From positions 1,736,001 through 1,800,000 of the forward strand of contig VICG01000012.1 in the NCBI GenBank assembly GCA_008692225.1: a DNA stretch of 64,000 nucleotides. The letters are read 5' to 3'. Positions 11,221 through 22,378 of this stretch are shown in pieces. Below the pieces are notes generated by a model, which was not told the DNA's origin, made no database searches, and saw nothing but the letters and a program-made list of their open reading frames with translations. A program made the translations under genes and the position numbers. Position 1 is the stretch's first letter. The number at the start of each line of letters is the position of its first letter. This DNA comes from Monilinia fructicola. Its lineage: Eukaryota; Ascomycota; Leotiomycetes; Helotiales; Sclerotiniaceae.

Positions 11221-12203
11221 TCCGTCCATCCGAGAGGGTATGAGGCAAGGCTATTCATCCATCCAGTCATCCATTCATTACATATCCATTCATAGCTGGA
11301 CATAGCTGGACATAGCTAGACATAGATAGATGAATAGATATATAACCCCCTACCCAATAAAAACAATTAACATGCGCAACCCGTCTCATCTCATCTCCTC
11401 TCCTCTCATCTTGCAGTAATCCCCCCCCCCCCCAAATCCAAACCCTAAAATTCCCACCAACTCAGCACCTCACCAATTCAACATCCAGCCAGCCAGCCCA
11501 TTGCGAAATCAGATTATGAATATTCGACGTGAAGGCGTTTCGAGGAGAGGGAGAGAGGGAGGGAGGGAAGGAAGGAAGGAAGGAAGGAAGCTACTGCCCA
11601 TGCATGTGGGTGATCAAAGCCTTCTCGTGGATAAATGCACAAACAAGGGTGAAGTTTGGTTGGAGGGTGGGGGGGGAGGGGGAGGGCATTTATTTAGCAA
11701 TTTCCATCACGGCCGTCGTTGCTCCCTTTACAGACTGAAAGCGTCAGTCAAATCGTTGCATTGCATTACATCACATCACATCACATCACATCACAAGGAC
11801 TCAAGGTAGAAGAACAATTATGTGATATATCATTGACCGTAGATCCAATTTTCCATATCCCGTGATATCATCCGTTCAAAATGCCGCTCAAAGTAAACGT
11901 CACTATGGTATCTCTGCCGTACGCCATATCCCTCTCCAAAAAAAAAAACAAAAAAAGTCCGCCCAATTCCATGCATGTAGCACATACACAGGTAAACAAA
12001 AAACTAAAGTACAACTCTGCCACCACCACCACAAATACTACCAAGAACAAATCGCTCGTGCTAAACCAAAGCTCCAGCCAACAATGCTACCGGTAAATGT
12101 TTATTTTTATTTTTTTTTCAAACAAGCCATTGCCATATCACCCAAATGCTTGTATTCTTTAAATCCATCAATCCCAGAAGAAGAAAAAAATATCAACGTA
12201 GTT
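11221..12203. other. Convergent 3' intergenic region with simple repeats
   Basis: Lies between the 3' ends of the peroxiredoxin and frq genes. It holds CATAGCTGGA-type repeats at 11288-11330, a C14 run near 11420, a GGGA/GGAA array at 11548-11590 and a (TCACA)n array at about 11766-11795. No coding signal was found. Confidence 0.7.
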
Positions 12204-15183
12204 TCAAAGATCCGATTCTGAAACTTCCATGAAGCCAACTGGGACCAGGGAATTCGAGGCGTCACTCCCTAATTCGACCGACTTGTCACTTGCTTCACGT
12301 TCGTAATTTTCCTCCTGTGCGGCCACGGCTCTGGGGTCAATTCCTCTTGCATAGGCCAGCATATCTATGCTATCATCATCTTCGACATCCATCGCATCAT
12401 AATTCGAAGATACTTGTATGTCATTGTCTGACATCAGGTCCTCATCTTTCTCCAGGGGCTCGTCCCGGAGGTGAGCAATACCCGAGAAAGATGATGAATC
12501 GGAATATTCGCCTGTATACTCAGTACTAGAGAACGTGCTGTAATAAGAGGACGGTTCGGGCAATGCTGACGGCTCGAGCATTACAAGTTCTTCTGATATA
12601 TTTTTCCGCCTTAACAGGTAGGTTCTCGTACGAATGAAGTGGCAAAGGAGATGTAGACTCATTGGCCCGAGCGGTCGGGCGGTTCAATTTGCTGACCATA
12701 CTATCCGCCTTGTCCTGAGGATCGGAGTTGTAAAATGAATCTAGAGAAGATTTTGGAATGGTGTGTACCATCTTCTTCGAAGTTGAGCGTGGCGCAGAAA
12801 ACTTGGAGACTTTGACAGGGATATGATCTCCGTCCACCGTCCATCGTGTATGTACCTTGTATAGGAAGTGATCGGCCGGTTGCACGCCACCAAGCCCACA
12901 GGCACTAAAATTAACGAGAGGTGGGGGAGACTCTGGGACATCACAAGTCATATCGGTAGTAAACTCAAAGTCCATGTCATCGGAGAGTACGCTTGGAGTT
13001 TGCGGTCTGGTTTCGGGAGTTTGAAACAGATCTACTCCTTTGGAATAGTCTTTGAATGGCCGAAATGGCAAAAGCGAGCCTGAAGGTGTCCTATTTTTTG
13101 ATCAGATGCCTCTGCGGGTATGAGCAGCCTAGTGCATCTCGAGTGTGGCTGCTGTAGCCATCTTTGTCAACTCCAGTAAGATGTAGCGGCGTCTCACAAT
13201 TGCCACGATCGCCAGAAAGATCACTGAAAAACTTGATTCCGTTGTAGAATATCATCGGCCCATCGTCGCGGGAAACGAAATTGTTACGCGCTCCTTCAGG
13301 AGACGCAAATCCGCCATGGTAATTTTTGTGATATGACACTTTCATCGCAGGACATGTCGTAGGAATTTTGCGGATAACGATTAAATATGGGCTCATATGA
13401 GAATGGGCCAGTCATGACAGAGCTCCTTGAGTTCTCGTTCAACAATTTCGAGGGTGATTGTCCCGTGGGAGTGAATTTGTTTGGCATGAACCTTGCGCCT
13501 TTTTTCGCGAAGCTTCATCACTACCATCGCTGTCGCGAGGAGATCGATGATGAACACACTGCTACCACCACTATCGCTACTAAGCCTTGTACCTTTGGTA
13601 CCCCCTCTCCACCGTAGTTTCTTGCCATCTGGAGAGATTTGAAGTTTTTTACTCAGTTCCGTGACTGCAGATCTAATGAAGTCGGGAGTAACGTTGATGA
13701 TATGCAATTGCGCCATATTGATGAGAAGATTCAAATAAACCCACCCTTCGGCGTCAACGGCAGCGTCTTGTGATTCTTCGTTCAATAGCTGGGGTGCGGA
13801 GATTCCAAGGTGGCGAATATACTCGACGTTATCCGAACCAATCTGGTCACGATCTGGATCTAAATCCAAGGGTCTGGTTGGCCTCTGCTCCGGTGATGGT
13901 GAACCGCGAGACTTTTGGGGCGAAGAATTTGACTGAGAAGAATTTGACTGTTCTGTTGGCGATTTGCTAGTCTTTGAGTTCTTTTGGGCACTTACTAATC
14001 CCTGCTTATCTAGTTCCATGTTGTGTGGTCCTATGTGGGCTTCGCGCACACCCTCTTTAGGTAGGAGTTGGTTTTGTGAGATTTGATCTGCTCTCGCAGC
14101 AGACTTGGACACCTCTTGTTGTTGCAAAGAGTGACTGTGCATACTGGCGAGTGGTCCTGTCTTTCCTGTGAACAATTGTTCCAGACGACGGACAACCATC
14201 CTCTTCCTCTGATTCTCAGTCATCTCGAGCGAATTCCTCGGTAGTAGGCCTTGGGGAATGTCCTGCAAGAAGTCTTGCATTCTTCGGTCTGCCGTGTCAC
14301 GGTTTTGGGCAGTTCGATGCTCTTCCCCGGCCGATGAACTATGCGATGGCCCGTATGTTGACATTGACGCATATGCGGAATCATTTGGTCGTGAGTTAGA
14401 TCCTGAGGAAACCGATTTGTGCTTCGATGCTTTACCCGAAGGCTGATGAGCCCTTGATGGATGACTCGATGGACCCTTGATCACGAGGTCTTCTGATGAA
14501 CTTCCTAAACTAGTAGAGAACGTGTGAAGAAGCTCTTCCAATTCCCTTCGTTTGCGTGCCGATAAGGCGTGTACTTTGACCTCGAAGAGCTTTTCCTTCT
14601 CCAAGTGTGCGACAGATGAACGTCCATATCTTCTTAATTTCTCCTTCAGTTTTTGGTTTTCAATTGTCAAATCGTCAATGATACTGCGGTACTCGTCCGA
14701 AGCACTGCCATCCCGAGATCTTGATATGTCGTTTAATGGATGCAGGAGGTGTCGCTTAGATCGAAGGGGCAACTCTTTGCTTGAATCGGTGTCATCATTG
14801 GAGCTTTGCTGAAGAAAGTAAGGAGGGTCACCTGCGAATGTGTTAACCTACAGAAGCTGGTGAAGCTTCCTATTCTAGCACTTACTGGTTTCTCCCGAGT
14901 CTTGGTTGATAGCGACCGCCGGACGTGCGTTGGAGCGATCGAACCATTCATTCACATTCGTCCCAGAGGTATCTTCTGATCCGTCTGATGTCTGTTTCCT
15001 AAAAGGTGAGGTAGGACTACCGTCTGGTTTGATAGCAGTGTCCGTATGCACCAAGGTGTCTGAAGCTGGCTTTTCGTTTTCAATTGCGGGTACATCGTGT
15101 CTCAAGGATACTGAGAGGTGGGCCGGAGGTCTTCGAGGATGGGAACCAGTCGTAACCGTAGGTACGCCAGATTCCTGATTCAT
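12204..15183 (-). CDS. frq: Circadian clock protein FREQUENCY (reading frame interrupted by indels)
   Basis: FRQ is the negative element of the fungal clock; with FRH and casein kinase 1 it inhibits the White Collar Complex. Exon 1 (15183-14886) encodes HPRRPPAHLSVSLRHD near residues 15-30, a hallmark of FRQ. A 54 bp intron (14885-14832) joins in phase to exon 2 (14831-12204). Residues about 146-180 (LTIENQKLKEKLRRYG, HLEKEKLFEVKVHALS) form the coiled coil needed for dimerisation. MQDFLQDIPQGLLPRN and RMVVRRLEQLFTGKTGP correspond to the CK1-docking FCD1 region. LDLDPDRDQIGSDNVEYIRH, GWVYLNLLINMAQLHIINVT (FCD2) and KLRWRGGTKGTRLSSDS follow. Further on are DDGPMIFYNGIKFFSDLSGD, QTPETRPQTPSVLSDDMDFE, GGVQPADHFLYKVHTRW and an acidic tail ending in MEVSESDL. 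Total about 975 residues, against 989 in Neurospora. The frame changes near 13,425, 13,325, 13,110, 13,096 and 12,603; at least three changes fall at A-runs one base too short, suggesting sequencing error. Confidence 0.92.
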
Positions 15184-16150
15184 AGTCGCCGAGACAATCC
15201 AAAGTTATATGAAGTAATACACTACTGTAAAGAACCCATTGCAATCGGCCGTTAGATACTATCACACTCGGCCTATTGGTGGAATATTGGGTGAGGGGTC
15301 GAGTGGCGATAATCTTATATTGCAGTTGGAGGGGAGGGGGGGTTGCAATGGTTGATTGACACCGACGCGCTTTTCGAGTGATTGTAGATATATATATAAT
15401 ATATGTATTGCGGTATGTGCAGTTCGCGAACGGGAATGATGGATGATAAATACAAAGACTGATAGAGTCTCCAAAAGACCAAGTTGCTTCGGTACCGCTT
15501 GACTCTCCAGAGGCCAAAGATGTGTATGTATGATTTGACAAGAGAAGGTGGTATGGGATCAATTTGGACCAAGGTAACAACTAACTATCGTCGTTGAGAT
15601 ATTGAAGTTTTTTATTTCTTTTTTTTTTTGCTCAAAGGGATGGTTAATGGGATGATGGATCTCCATATTATTATGAACGCTTGAAATTGGCCTCATCTTT
15701 GCATATTTGAATTTCTTACCTGGGAAATTGACTGATGATGCAGTTAAGTTGCGATTCATCGAGCATTCTGGCAAGTTGCAGAGATCTTAAAATCAATGGA
15801 CCATCTTTACCAATCGGCATGAGATTGATATGATTGGTCGAAGCGAATACAAGTGGATACCGACAATTTATGATCTCCACCAATCGAGATGATGTGTGCC
15901 AAGACTTCTGGGCGTGAATACCGACTTTATCGAACCTCCTAGAATATATATAGAAAACGACTTTGAAAAATAAAGAGGAATTATAAAAAGGATAATAAAG
16001 ATAAATGTATATTATGTATTATGTATTATGTATTGTATACCTAGATAGATAGATGAATACATGAGTATATGAATATATAGATATATTATACACCTAGGTA
16101 GATATATAAATATATAAATATAAAGATATATAGATATATAAATAGGTTAT

Positions 16151-16240
16151 ATATTATTATATATTATTATATATTATTATATATTATTATATATTATTAT
16201 ATATTATTATATATTAGTATATATTATTATATATTATTAT
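16151..16240. repeat. 10-bp AT minisatellite (ATATTATTAT)n
   Basis: Nine consecutive copies of ATATTATTAT, one with a T to G change (ATATTAGTAT). The flanks are also AT-rich with TATATA tracts. Confidence 0.9.
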
Positions 16241-16998
16241 ATCATCTAGATACCTAGTATACGGGTATTGATATATGAATATATATTATTATATATGATA
16301 TATCATCTAAATATATTCCCATATGCAGATATATATAATATACCCGCCTAGGCAGGTACTCAATTCCATCCGCATGATTGAATAATAAACATCGAGATAT
16401 GTATCCACCTCGTACATCATAAGTTCATGACGCTCCAAAGCAAAGAAACAAAATACTGTACTTTATATTATATAAACACAACAGATATGATAAGTTCAAT
16501 GATCAATCCTCGATTCCGATTGACCAGGGATCTTTCTCGATCCATTCGTCCCTAGCAGGTAGGACTCCGTATAATCAGTACAGTACAGTACGGTGGGCTC
16601 GGAATACGCCGTAGAAGGAGCTAAGAAGCTCTCCCATCGGTCCAGACTCCAGACATTCGGACTCAACCCAAATAGAGCGGCCAAGCATCCCAGCGCAGCG
16701 CTCCAGCTCTTCCAGAATCCAAACAGACATCCAAACAATCTAATACGCTTGAGTTCTAATTATCATGTATCGGGGGCCGGGCCTTGGTAGCGGACCCTTG
16801 CCCTTGCGCCGAGGAGCTTTCACGAGGGCGTGGCCGCGTGGTGCTACAGACTGCAGTGCTGTCTGTACGTACAGTATCGATACTGTGGTAACCTGGCCGA
16901 TGTCAAACCCGTTCAGATAGATGTCAAATTGTCAATGATGGATAGGTACTGTAGATGGATGGATACGGGATACGTATCCCACTCTATTCAAATATGCA

Positions 16999-17044
16999 AT
17001 CAATCAATCAATCAATCAATCAATCAGTCAATCAATCAATCAAT
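16999..17044. repeat. (CAAT)n microsatellite
   Basis: About eleven CAAT units, one changed to CAGT. Confidence 0.9.
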
Positions 17045-17104
17045 CCCTGTTACAGGCTCACAGTACAGTCTAGCACAAGTACAGGGTTGAACTTCACTCG
17101 AGTA

Positions 17105-17275
17105 TTCAAATCAAATCAATTCAAAAATCAATTCAATTCAATTCAATTCAAAATCAATTCAAATTCAAATCAATTCAATCAAATCAAATCAATTCAATTC
17201 AAATCAATTCAAATCAATTCAAATCAATTCAATTCAATTCAAATCAATTCAATTCAAATCAATCCAGTCAAATTA
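17105..17275. repeat. Compound AATTC/AAATC array
   Basis: Mixed 5-mer and 10-mer units built from CAATT and CAAAT cover about 170 bp, with no coding use. Confidence 0.85.
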
Positions 17276-18446
17276 ATCCATGCCAAACCATTGGGGCTCC
17301 ATATGTACGGAGTAGATAGAGTCTGCTGGTGATTCATAAAATTAGGTAGGTAGGTACATTCGAGCATCTCCAAATCGAAAACTACAGAGAATGCATCGAT
17401 GTACTCCATAGATAACAGGTACCTAATAGGGAGGAATCAAAAGCCATGCAATCAAGACATCCATCGCCTGTCGAAATACCACAGATATGAAGGGAAAAGA
17501 CAAAAGGGAAAAAAGAAAGAAAGAAAAAAAAAACCCCCTTCATCTCGATTTTCAATTGATTCCGAAACTGTCAAGGCTATCGGCCGGTCGTGGAATTCCA
17601 CTTTTCAGCTCCTTGAATCCCTCATGGGCCTCATCTTAACCGGCAGCCGGTCGTGGACGCTGTTGGAACGTGGTATACCTAGGGAGGAACGAAACTACTT
17701 GATATACAAGTCCCGATCCTGATTCCTAAAGAACTTTCTTCGCCGCGTCCGAGATAAAATATAAGAATAAATGGTTCAAACTTGTTTCACGCGAGTCTCC
17801 TACTGTAGCTAGTCACATGTTGCATAAAGTCTAGATCCGTCACTAAACCAACCAAACCAAGGTGCCGTTCGAAGGTGGCAAAATCGGTAGGCTATCCGAG
17901 TATCATCGTGTCGGCCAGCAGACCCTTTCTGCGTTGTTGCTACCCGCTTTCTAACTCATTGGGCACGCACTAAGTCTCCTACAGTAGATTCTATTTGCAC
18001 ATCGAGAATCTAGATCAACGGTGATACAGTCTTACCGTAGCATAGGTGCTGTATGACCAAAAGGAATCCGGATAGAAAGAAGATTTACGATTCTGTCGAT
18101 TTGAATTCAATAATCGCGAAGCCAAAAGAAAACGTTATGAGCTTACCTGGACACGATTTATTGGCATCACAATTGGGGTAGAGATCTACCGTGGATGACG
18201 GATGGGTTCAGATTCTGCTAATTCCCCGACTATATCAGCAAAAGGATCGAGATTCCCCTTCACAACGTTTTGGATCTCTCGCAGGACTCGATGCATCGGC
18301 TCTCGGGCCCCGGGCTCCATCCACGTTGGCACACCAAAACTGTTTCTCCCCTAATCCGATCATGACAAGTGACCCTGCAAAAGATTAAGGTCCCGCGAGA
18401 CACCAGTCTACCAGTCTACCATTCAAACCCCATGCCAAGAGTCTCT

Positions 18447-18983
18447 TCACACCAAACTCTTTCCCATCTTCACAATCTCCAATACCAATCCATCATCCAA
18501 CGGAGCATCTGATCTTCCCAATGCCTCATACCCCATCTTCTCATAGAAAGCAACTCCACTCAAAGTTGAGCCAATCTCAGCTCTCTTAAAACCCGCTTCT
18601 ATTGCAGCATTCTCACACGCGCGAATAATCATGCCAGCAATTCCTCGTCGTGTCCAATTAGGATGAACAAAGAAAGCACGAATTCTGGCGCCATCCACTT
18701 CGGGATTTAAGAGTTTGGAATCGCGAGTCGCAAATTGATCTCCTCCATACAGCGTAGATCTATAAGATATTCCTCCACTTGCCACTATCAAATCTCCAGA
18801 AGTCACGACGAAGTAGTTTCCATCTTTGATGAGTTGGGTATCAACTCCGTATACTGATTTGAGAGCACCGGCTATTTGGGCTGGCGTGTAATGTTCGGCT
18901 TGGAGACCTCGGACCGATGCATCAATGAGTGGATGAAGTTGCGGAATGTCATCCACGGTGGCTCGGCGAAGTTGGAGATCCAT
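18447..18983 (-). CDS. GNAT-family N-acetyltransferase
   Basis: A single-exon intact frame of 178 residues starts at MDLQLRRATVDDIPQLHPLI, the usual beta1-alpha1 opening of GNAT proteins. IRAFFVHPNWTRRGIAGMII (about residues 104-123) is motif A, with an R-x-x-G-I/x-A acetyl-CoA pyrophosphate loop (RRGIAG). AGFKRAEIGSTLSGVAFYEK and MGYEALGR (about 130-157) are motif B with the typical FYEKMGY. GNAT enzymes move an acetyl group from acetyl-CoA to an amine; the substrate cannot be read from the sequence. No signal or membrane segment, so probably cytosolic. Confidence 0.9.
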   Translation of the reverse strand: MDLQLRRATVDDIPQLHPLIDASVRGLQAEHYTPAQIAGALKSVYGVDTQLIKDGNYFVVTSGDLIVASGGISYRSTLYGGDQFATRDSKLLNPEVDGARIRAFFVHPNWTRRGIAGMIIRACENAAIEAGFKRAEIGSTLSGVAFYEKMGYEALGRSDAPLDDGLVLEIVKMGKSLV

Positions 18984-20130
18984 GGCGATGGTGATGAATC
19001 CTTTTCAAGTATGTCACTTTATACCTTTTTTTTTTCTCTCTTTCAGTATCAGATTGAACTCCTTTGCTCGAGCATTTGAACATACCTAGCACTGGTATAT
19101 CTGCTGCCCACTTTTGAAGCTACCATCTACCGGAAAATCATCGGAGGTGAAGTTATCCAAGAGGAAATCTAGATAGGTTGGTATAGGTATTGATAACGTA
19201 TTCTTATCATTGACTGACAACTACCCGCATGATGAGGTTGCAGTACACTTAGGCACCAGCCAAACGGTACCGGAAGTGTCGTGCTTCGATGCTGCGGCGT
19301 GGTTGAAATTTTATCATTCATGATAAAAAGAAAATATCTCGGTAGGTGGGATGATTAACAATAGCCGGGTGTTTGCCAGGATTTTCCTCTGGAACCATGG
19401 GAAAAGCATTGGTTGCCAGCACTTCCGATCGAATTTTGCAAACTCTCGTCTTCTGACTTACAGTAGTTCTACTTGATCCGATAAGTGAATGAGCGATACT
19501 TGTTGATTGGGCACCAACCATTATGTACTCTGTGGAACAGCCGCCCTTCTGCAGGACAAGGTTTTTTTCTGCTTAGGAGGATCGAATATACTAATAAATC
19601 AAGGTCTGTCTAGTGGAGAGTGAAGGAAGCTGAGGTCCCAACATATGGAGACGAAGATGAAGATGTGATTGATGATTGTGATGAAGATTACTCTCCTCCA
19701 GCTAGCCTTTGAATATTGTTGTCCCAAATAGGAGGTCGGTCATATGATATTTGAATGGATGAGATGAGCTTTGCAATCCATGGAATTACCAACGCATCAG
19801 AGTTAGATGTCTTTATCCATCGTTCTAGATACATACCTTTAAGGTCCCTCCCTCGTAATTACTCTGTACTCTGTACTCTGTAAACATCTCCAATCCAAAG
19901 TGCTAACTCAACGGCGATTGTACAGTCATCGCAGATAGGGTTTAAATGCAAGTCGGGTACCACCAGTACTGTACTGTACTGTACTGTACTGGACTGGGCT
20001 CTGTAATTATATCCGTCAGAGTAAGGTTATCCTTCATTTCAGTCAACGCTTGTTTGAAATAATGGAGATCTTTTTTTTTTTTTCTTCACACATTTTGCAA
20101 TTACCTATCTAGTAGGTGGGTAAGGTGAGG

Positions 20131-20295
20131 TAAGGCAAGGCAAGGCAAGGCAAGGCAAGGCAAGGCAAGGCAAGGCAAGGCAAGGCAAGGCAAGGCAAGG
20201 CAAGGCAAGGCAGGCAAGGCAAGGCAAGGCAAGGCAAGGCAAGGCAAGGCAAGGCAAGGCAAGGCAAGGCAAGGCAAGGCAAAGCAAGGCAAGGT
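20131..20295. repeat. (AAGGC)n pentanucleotide array, about 33 copies
   Basis: Nearly perfect tandem AAGGC units with a single shortened unit near 20,211. The minus-strand frames read as endless LALPC repeats and are not genes. Confidence 0.95.
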
Positions 20296-20699
20296 AGAAC
20301 TAAGGCAAAGCAACATTATTACCTACTATTAGTACAGACTTTAGAGTATGTACCTACCTAGGTACTTACTTACCTACTCAAATAACTCGAGCACGTACCC
20401 AAGTAAGTAAGACTTATCACATCCATGGATATCGATAATCCATATCGGCAATGTGTTCTGACTTTCCAAGGGTTTTTTTTACATGTATCTTACGGTACTG
20501 TACTGTACACGGTACAGTCCTACTGCTCTGTAACTCGTTTGCTGCGGGGTTGAATTGTACGGTGACCAGGATTTATCTTCATCCTTTGACTCACGTGAGT
20601 AGAGACTCGAGAGAAGGGAGGAGGGGGAGTACCTAGATAGGTAGGTAGTAGTATTTAGGTAACCTAGGTCATAGTAGTACAAGTAAGTAGAGTCATACA

Positions 20700-21420
20700 T
20701 AATAGTTTTAAAGAACATTTTTTGTAAATGATAATTATTTGATTTAATAATAAAATAATAAAAATATAGATAAATGAAATTGATTAATATAAGTATTTAA
20801 TTATTATCCTATTACTATTAATTAGTAAGCTTCTAAGATTACCTACTACGTACTTTAGAGCTCTCTTATTCTATTTAATATACGGAGATTTATTAGAATA
20901 AGTATTATAAAATATTTTTTTTCATTTACATTGTTATTTTTTAACGAATTTTGCTATTACTTTAAGGATTTTAAATGTATATTTAATTCTCCTTTTTACA
21001 TTTTAAAATTCTAGTTTATTTTCGATTAATTTTTTATATTTTCGAAATTCTATAGATGTAAATATATATCGAAGTTTAAATTAGCTTAGGTGTGTTATAT
21101 ATAGAATTTTTAATAAGAAAAATAATAATTCAAATATAATTTAAATATAATTTAATAAATTTTAAATACTAAATTTTAAATACTTTTATCATTTTTGTTT
21201 TTTTATATATATTTTTAAACTAATATAATATCGTAATTAGTTAATACCTTTATATATCAAGCAAGACTCGATTATTTTTTAATATGTTTTATAATACTTA
21301 TTCTAATAACCTTTATATCGGTGATATATTTATTATATATTATATATTATGTAATATATAATCGCGAAGGATATCTTCATATCTTTATATCTTCATATAT
21401 TATTTGTTACTTCACTTCGA
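20700..21420. other. AT-rich block
   Basis: Some 700 bp composed almost entirely of A and T with frequent TpA and few CpG, sharply different from the DNA on both sides. No repeat unit and no coding trace can be recognised. Such blocks in ascomycetes commonly result from repeat-induced point mutation of transposon copies; that origin is inferred. Confidence 0.6.
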
Positions 21421-22116
21421 AATCTCTCGTAACTTCTCGAATCCATTCATCCATGGCAATGGGCAACGGCACGGCATGGCATGGATGGAGGAAAACCTCC
21501 TTAAACTCTCCGGCGATGAGGTAATTGCTGCCCACCACCTCATGATACAGTAGCTACAAGGTAATATTCCATGTTCTCGTTGGCGGGGAAGATAAAATAC
21601 TGTCATAACAAGCATCAACACCATCATCACCCCACCAAAAAAAACCATAGTGACTTATTTCTTTGTACTCTACTCAACGTACTTATTAATATTATATATA
21701 GACCTGATAAAAGTCAAGTCACCTAGAAATCCTGACATTGAATCCTTTCTTTTCTTATTCTTGTCTCTTTATTGTTGAGTTGATACCCAAAGAGAAGAAA
21801 AAAAGAACTTGAGACGTTTGAACTTCATATAAATATAATCGCCATTGAATACTGGGAGGTCCAGGTCCACGGGTATTGAAAGCATCTCGACCTTTCTCCA
21901 AAAGCTACTAACGACGCTCTTCCAAGTTTAACCTTGGAAATCATTCACTCCCAAGCGTCCACAGCTTGCTTGCCAACGAAGAAAACGAAAATCACTCACA
22001 CGCTCATACGCTCATACACTCACACGCTCACGCTCACGCTCACACACTCGCAGACTCACACACTCACTCATACGCCCAAACAAAAACTCACACCTTGCTT
22101 GCTTTCTTTTTCTTTG

Positions 22117-22121
22117 AGGGG
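22117..22121 (+). promoter_or_regulatory. Candidate stress response element (AGGGG) upstream of TPS1
   Basis: AGGGG lies 262 bp before the TPS1 start. STRE pentamers bind Msn2/4-type zinc-finger factors and often control trehalose genes; a single five-base match is weak evidence. Confidence 0.25.
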
Positions 22122-22378
22122 AAAATTTATCCAACTCATAGATACAGTAGATACCCATATTAGCCTTACCTACCGGGAACACCCGCTTGTCACTAGTAGC
22201 TCGCAGCTCGCAGCTCGCAGCTTGTGAAGCTTCGCATCATATTCTTTTCTTTCTCTCTTCTTCAACAGCTTCCGTCCAAAAAGGTCTATTTAGACTTGAA
22301 AATCTACTTGATCTATAGCATTTCTAGATCTGCCACTACTTCGATTTTTCAACCTCAAATTCAACAAATAACTACAAC

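Larger units (their letters stand above)
15184..18446. other. Long intergenic region upstream of frq
   Basis: About 3.3 kb with no supported gene, expected to hold the frq promoter and long 5' leader. It is AT-rich and repetitive: a 10-bp AT unit array at 16151-16240, (CAAT)n at 16999-17044 and an AATTCAAATC-type array at 17105-17275. One TACGGAGTA is at 17306-17314. I could not pick out a clock box or light-response element with confidence. Confidence 0.6.
18984..22378. other. Intergenic region with pentamer array and AT-rich block
   Basis: About 3.4 kb without a supported gene. It contains (GTACT)n at 19965-19991 and 20493-20510, an (AAGGC)n array at 20131-20295, TACCTAGG-type motifs near 20,350 and 20,656, an AT-rich block at about 20,700-21,420, and CA-rich ACTCACACGCTC repeats at 21,990-22,085 in the TPS1 leader. 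Confidence 0.6.

Noticed and set aside
15184..16000. White Collar/clock-box elements upstream of frq
   Set aside because: Only scattered GATC/CGAT-like tetramers are visible; none is distinctive enough to claim.
20101..20316. Minus-strand frames made of repeated LALPC residues
   Set aside because: They are the translation of the (AAGGC)n array; no start context, no homology, and every frame is open.
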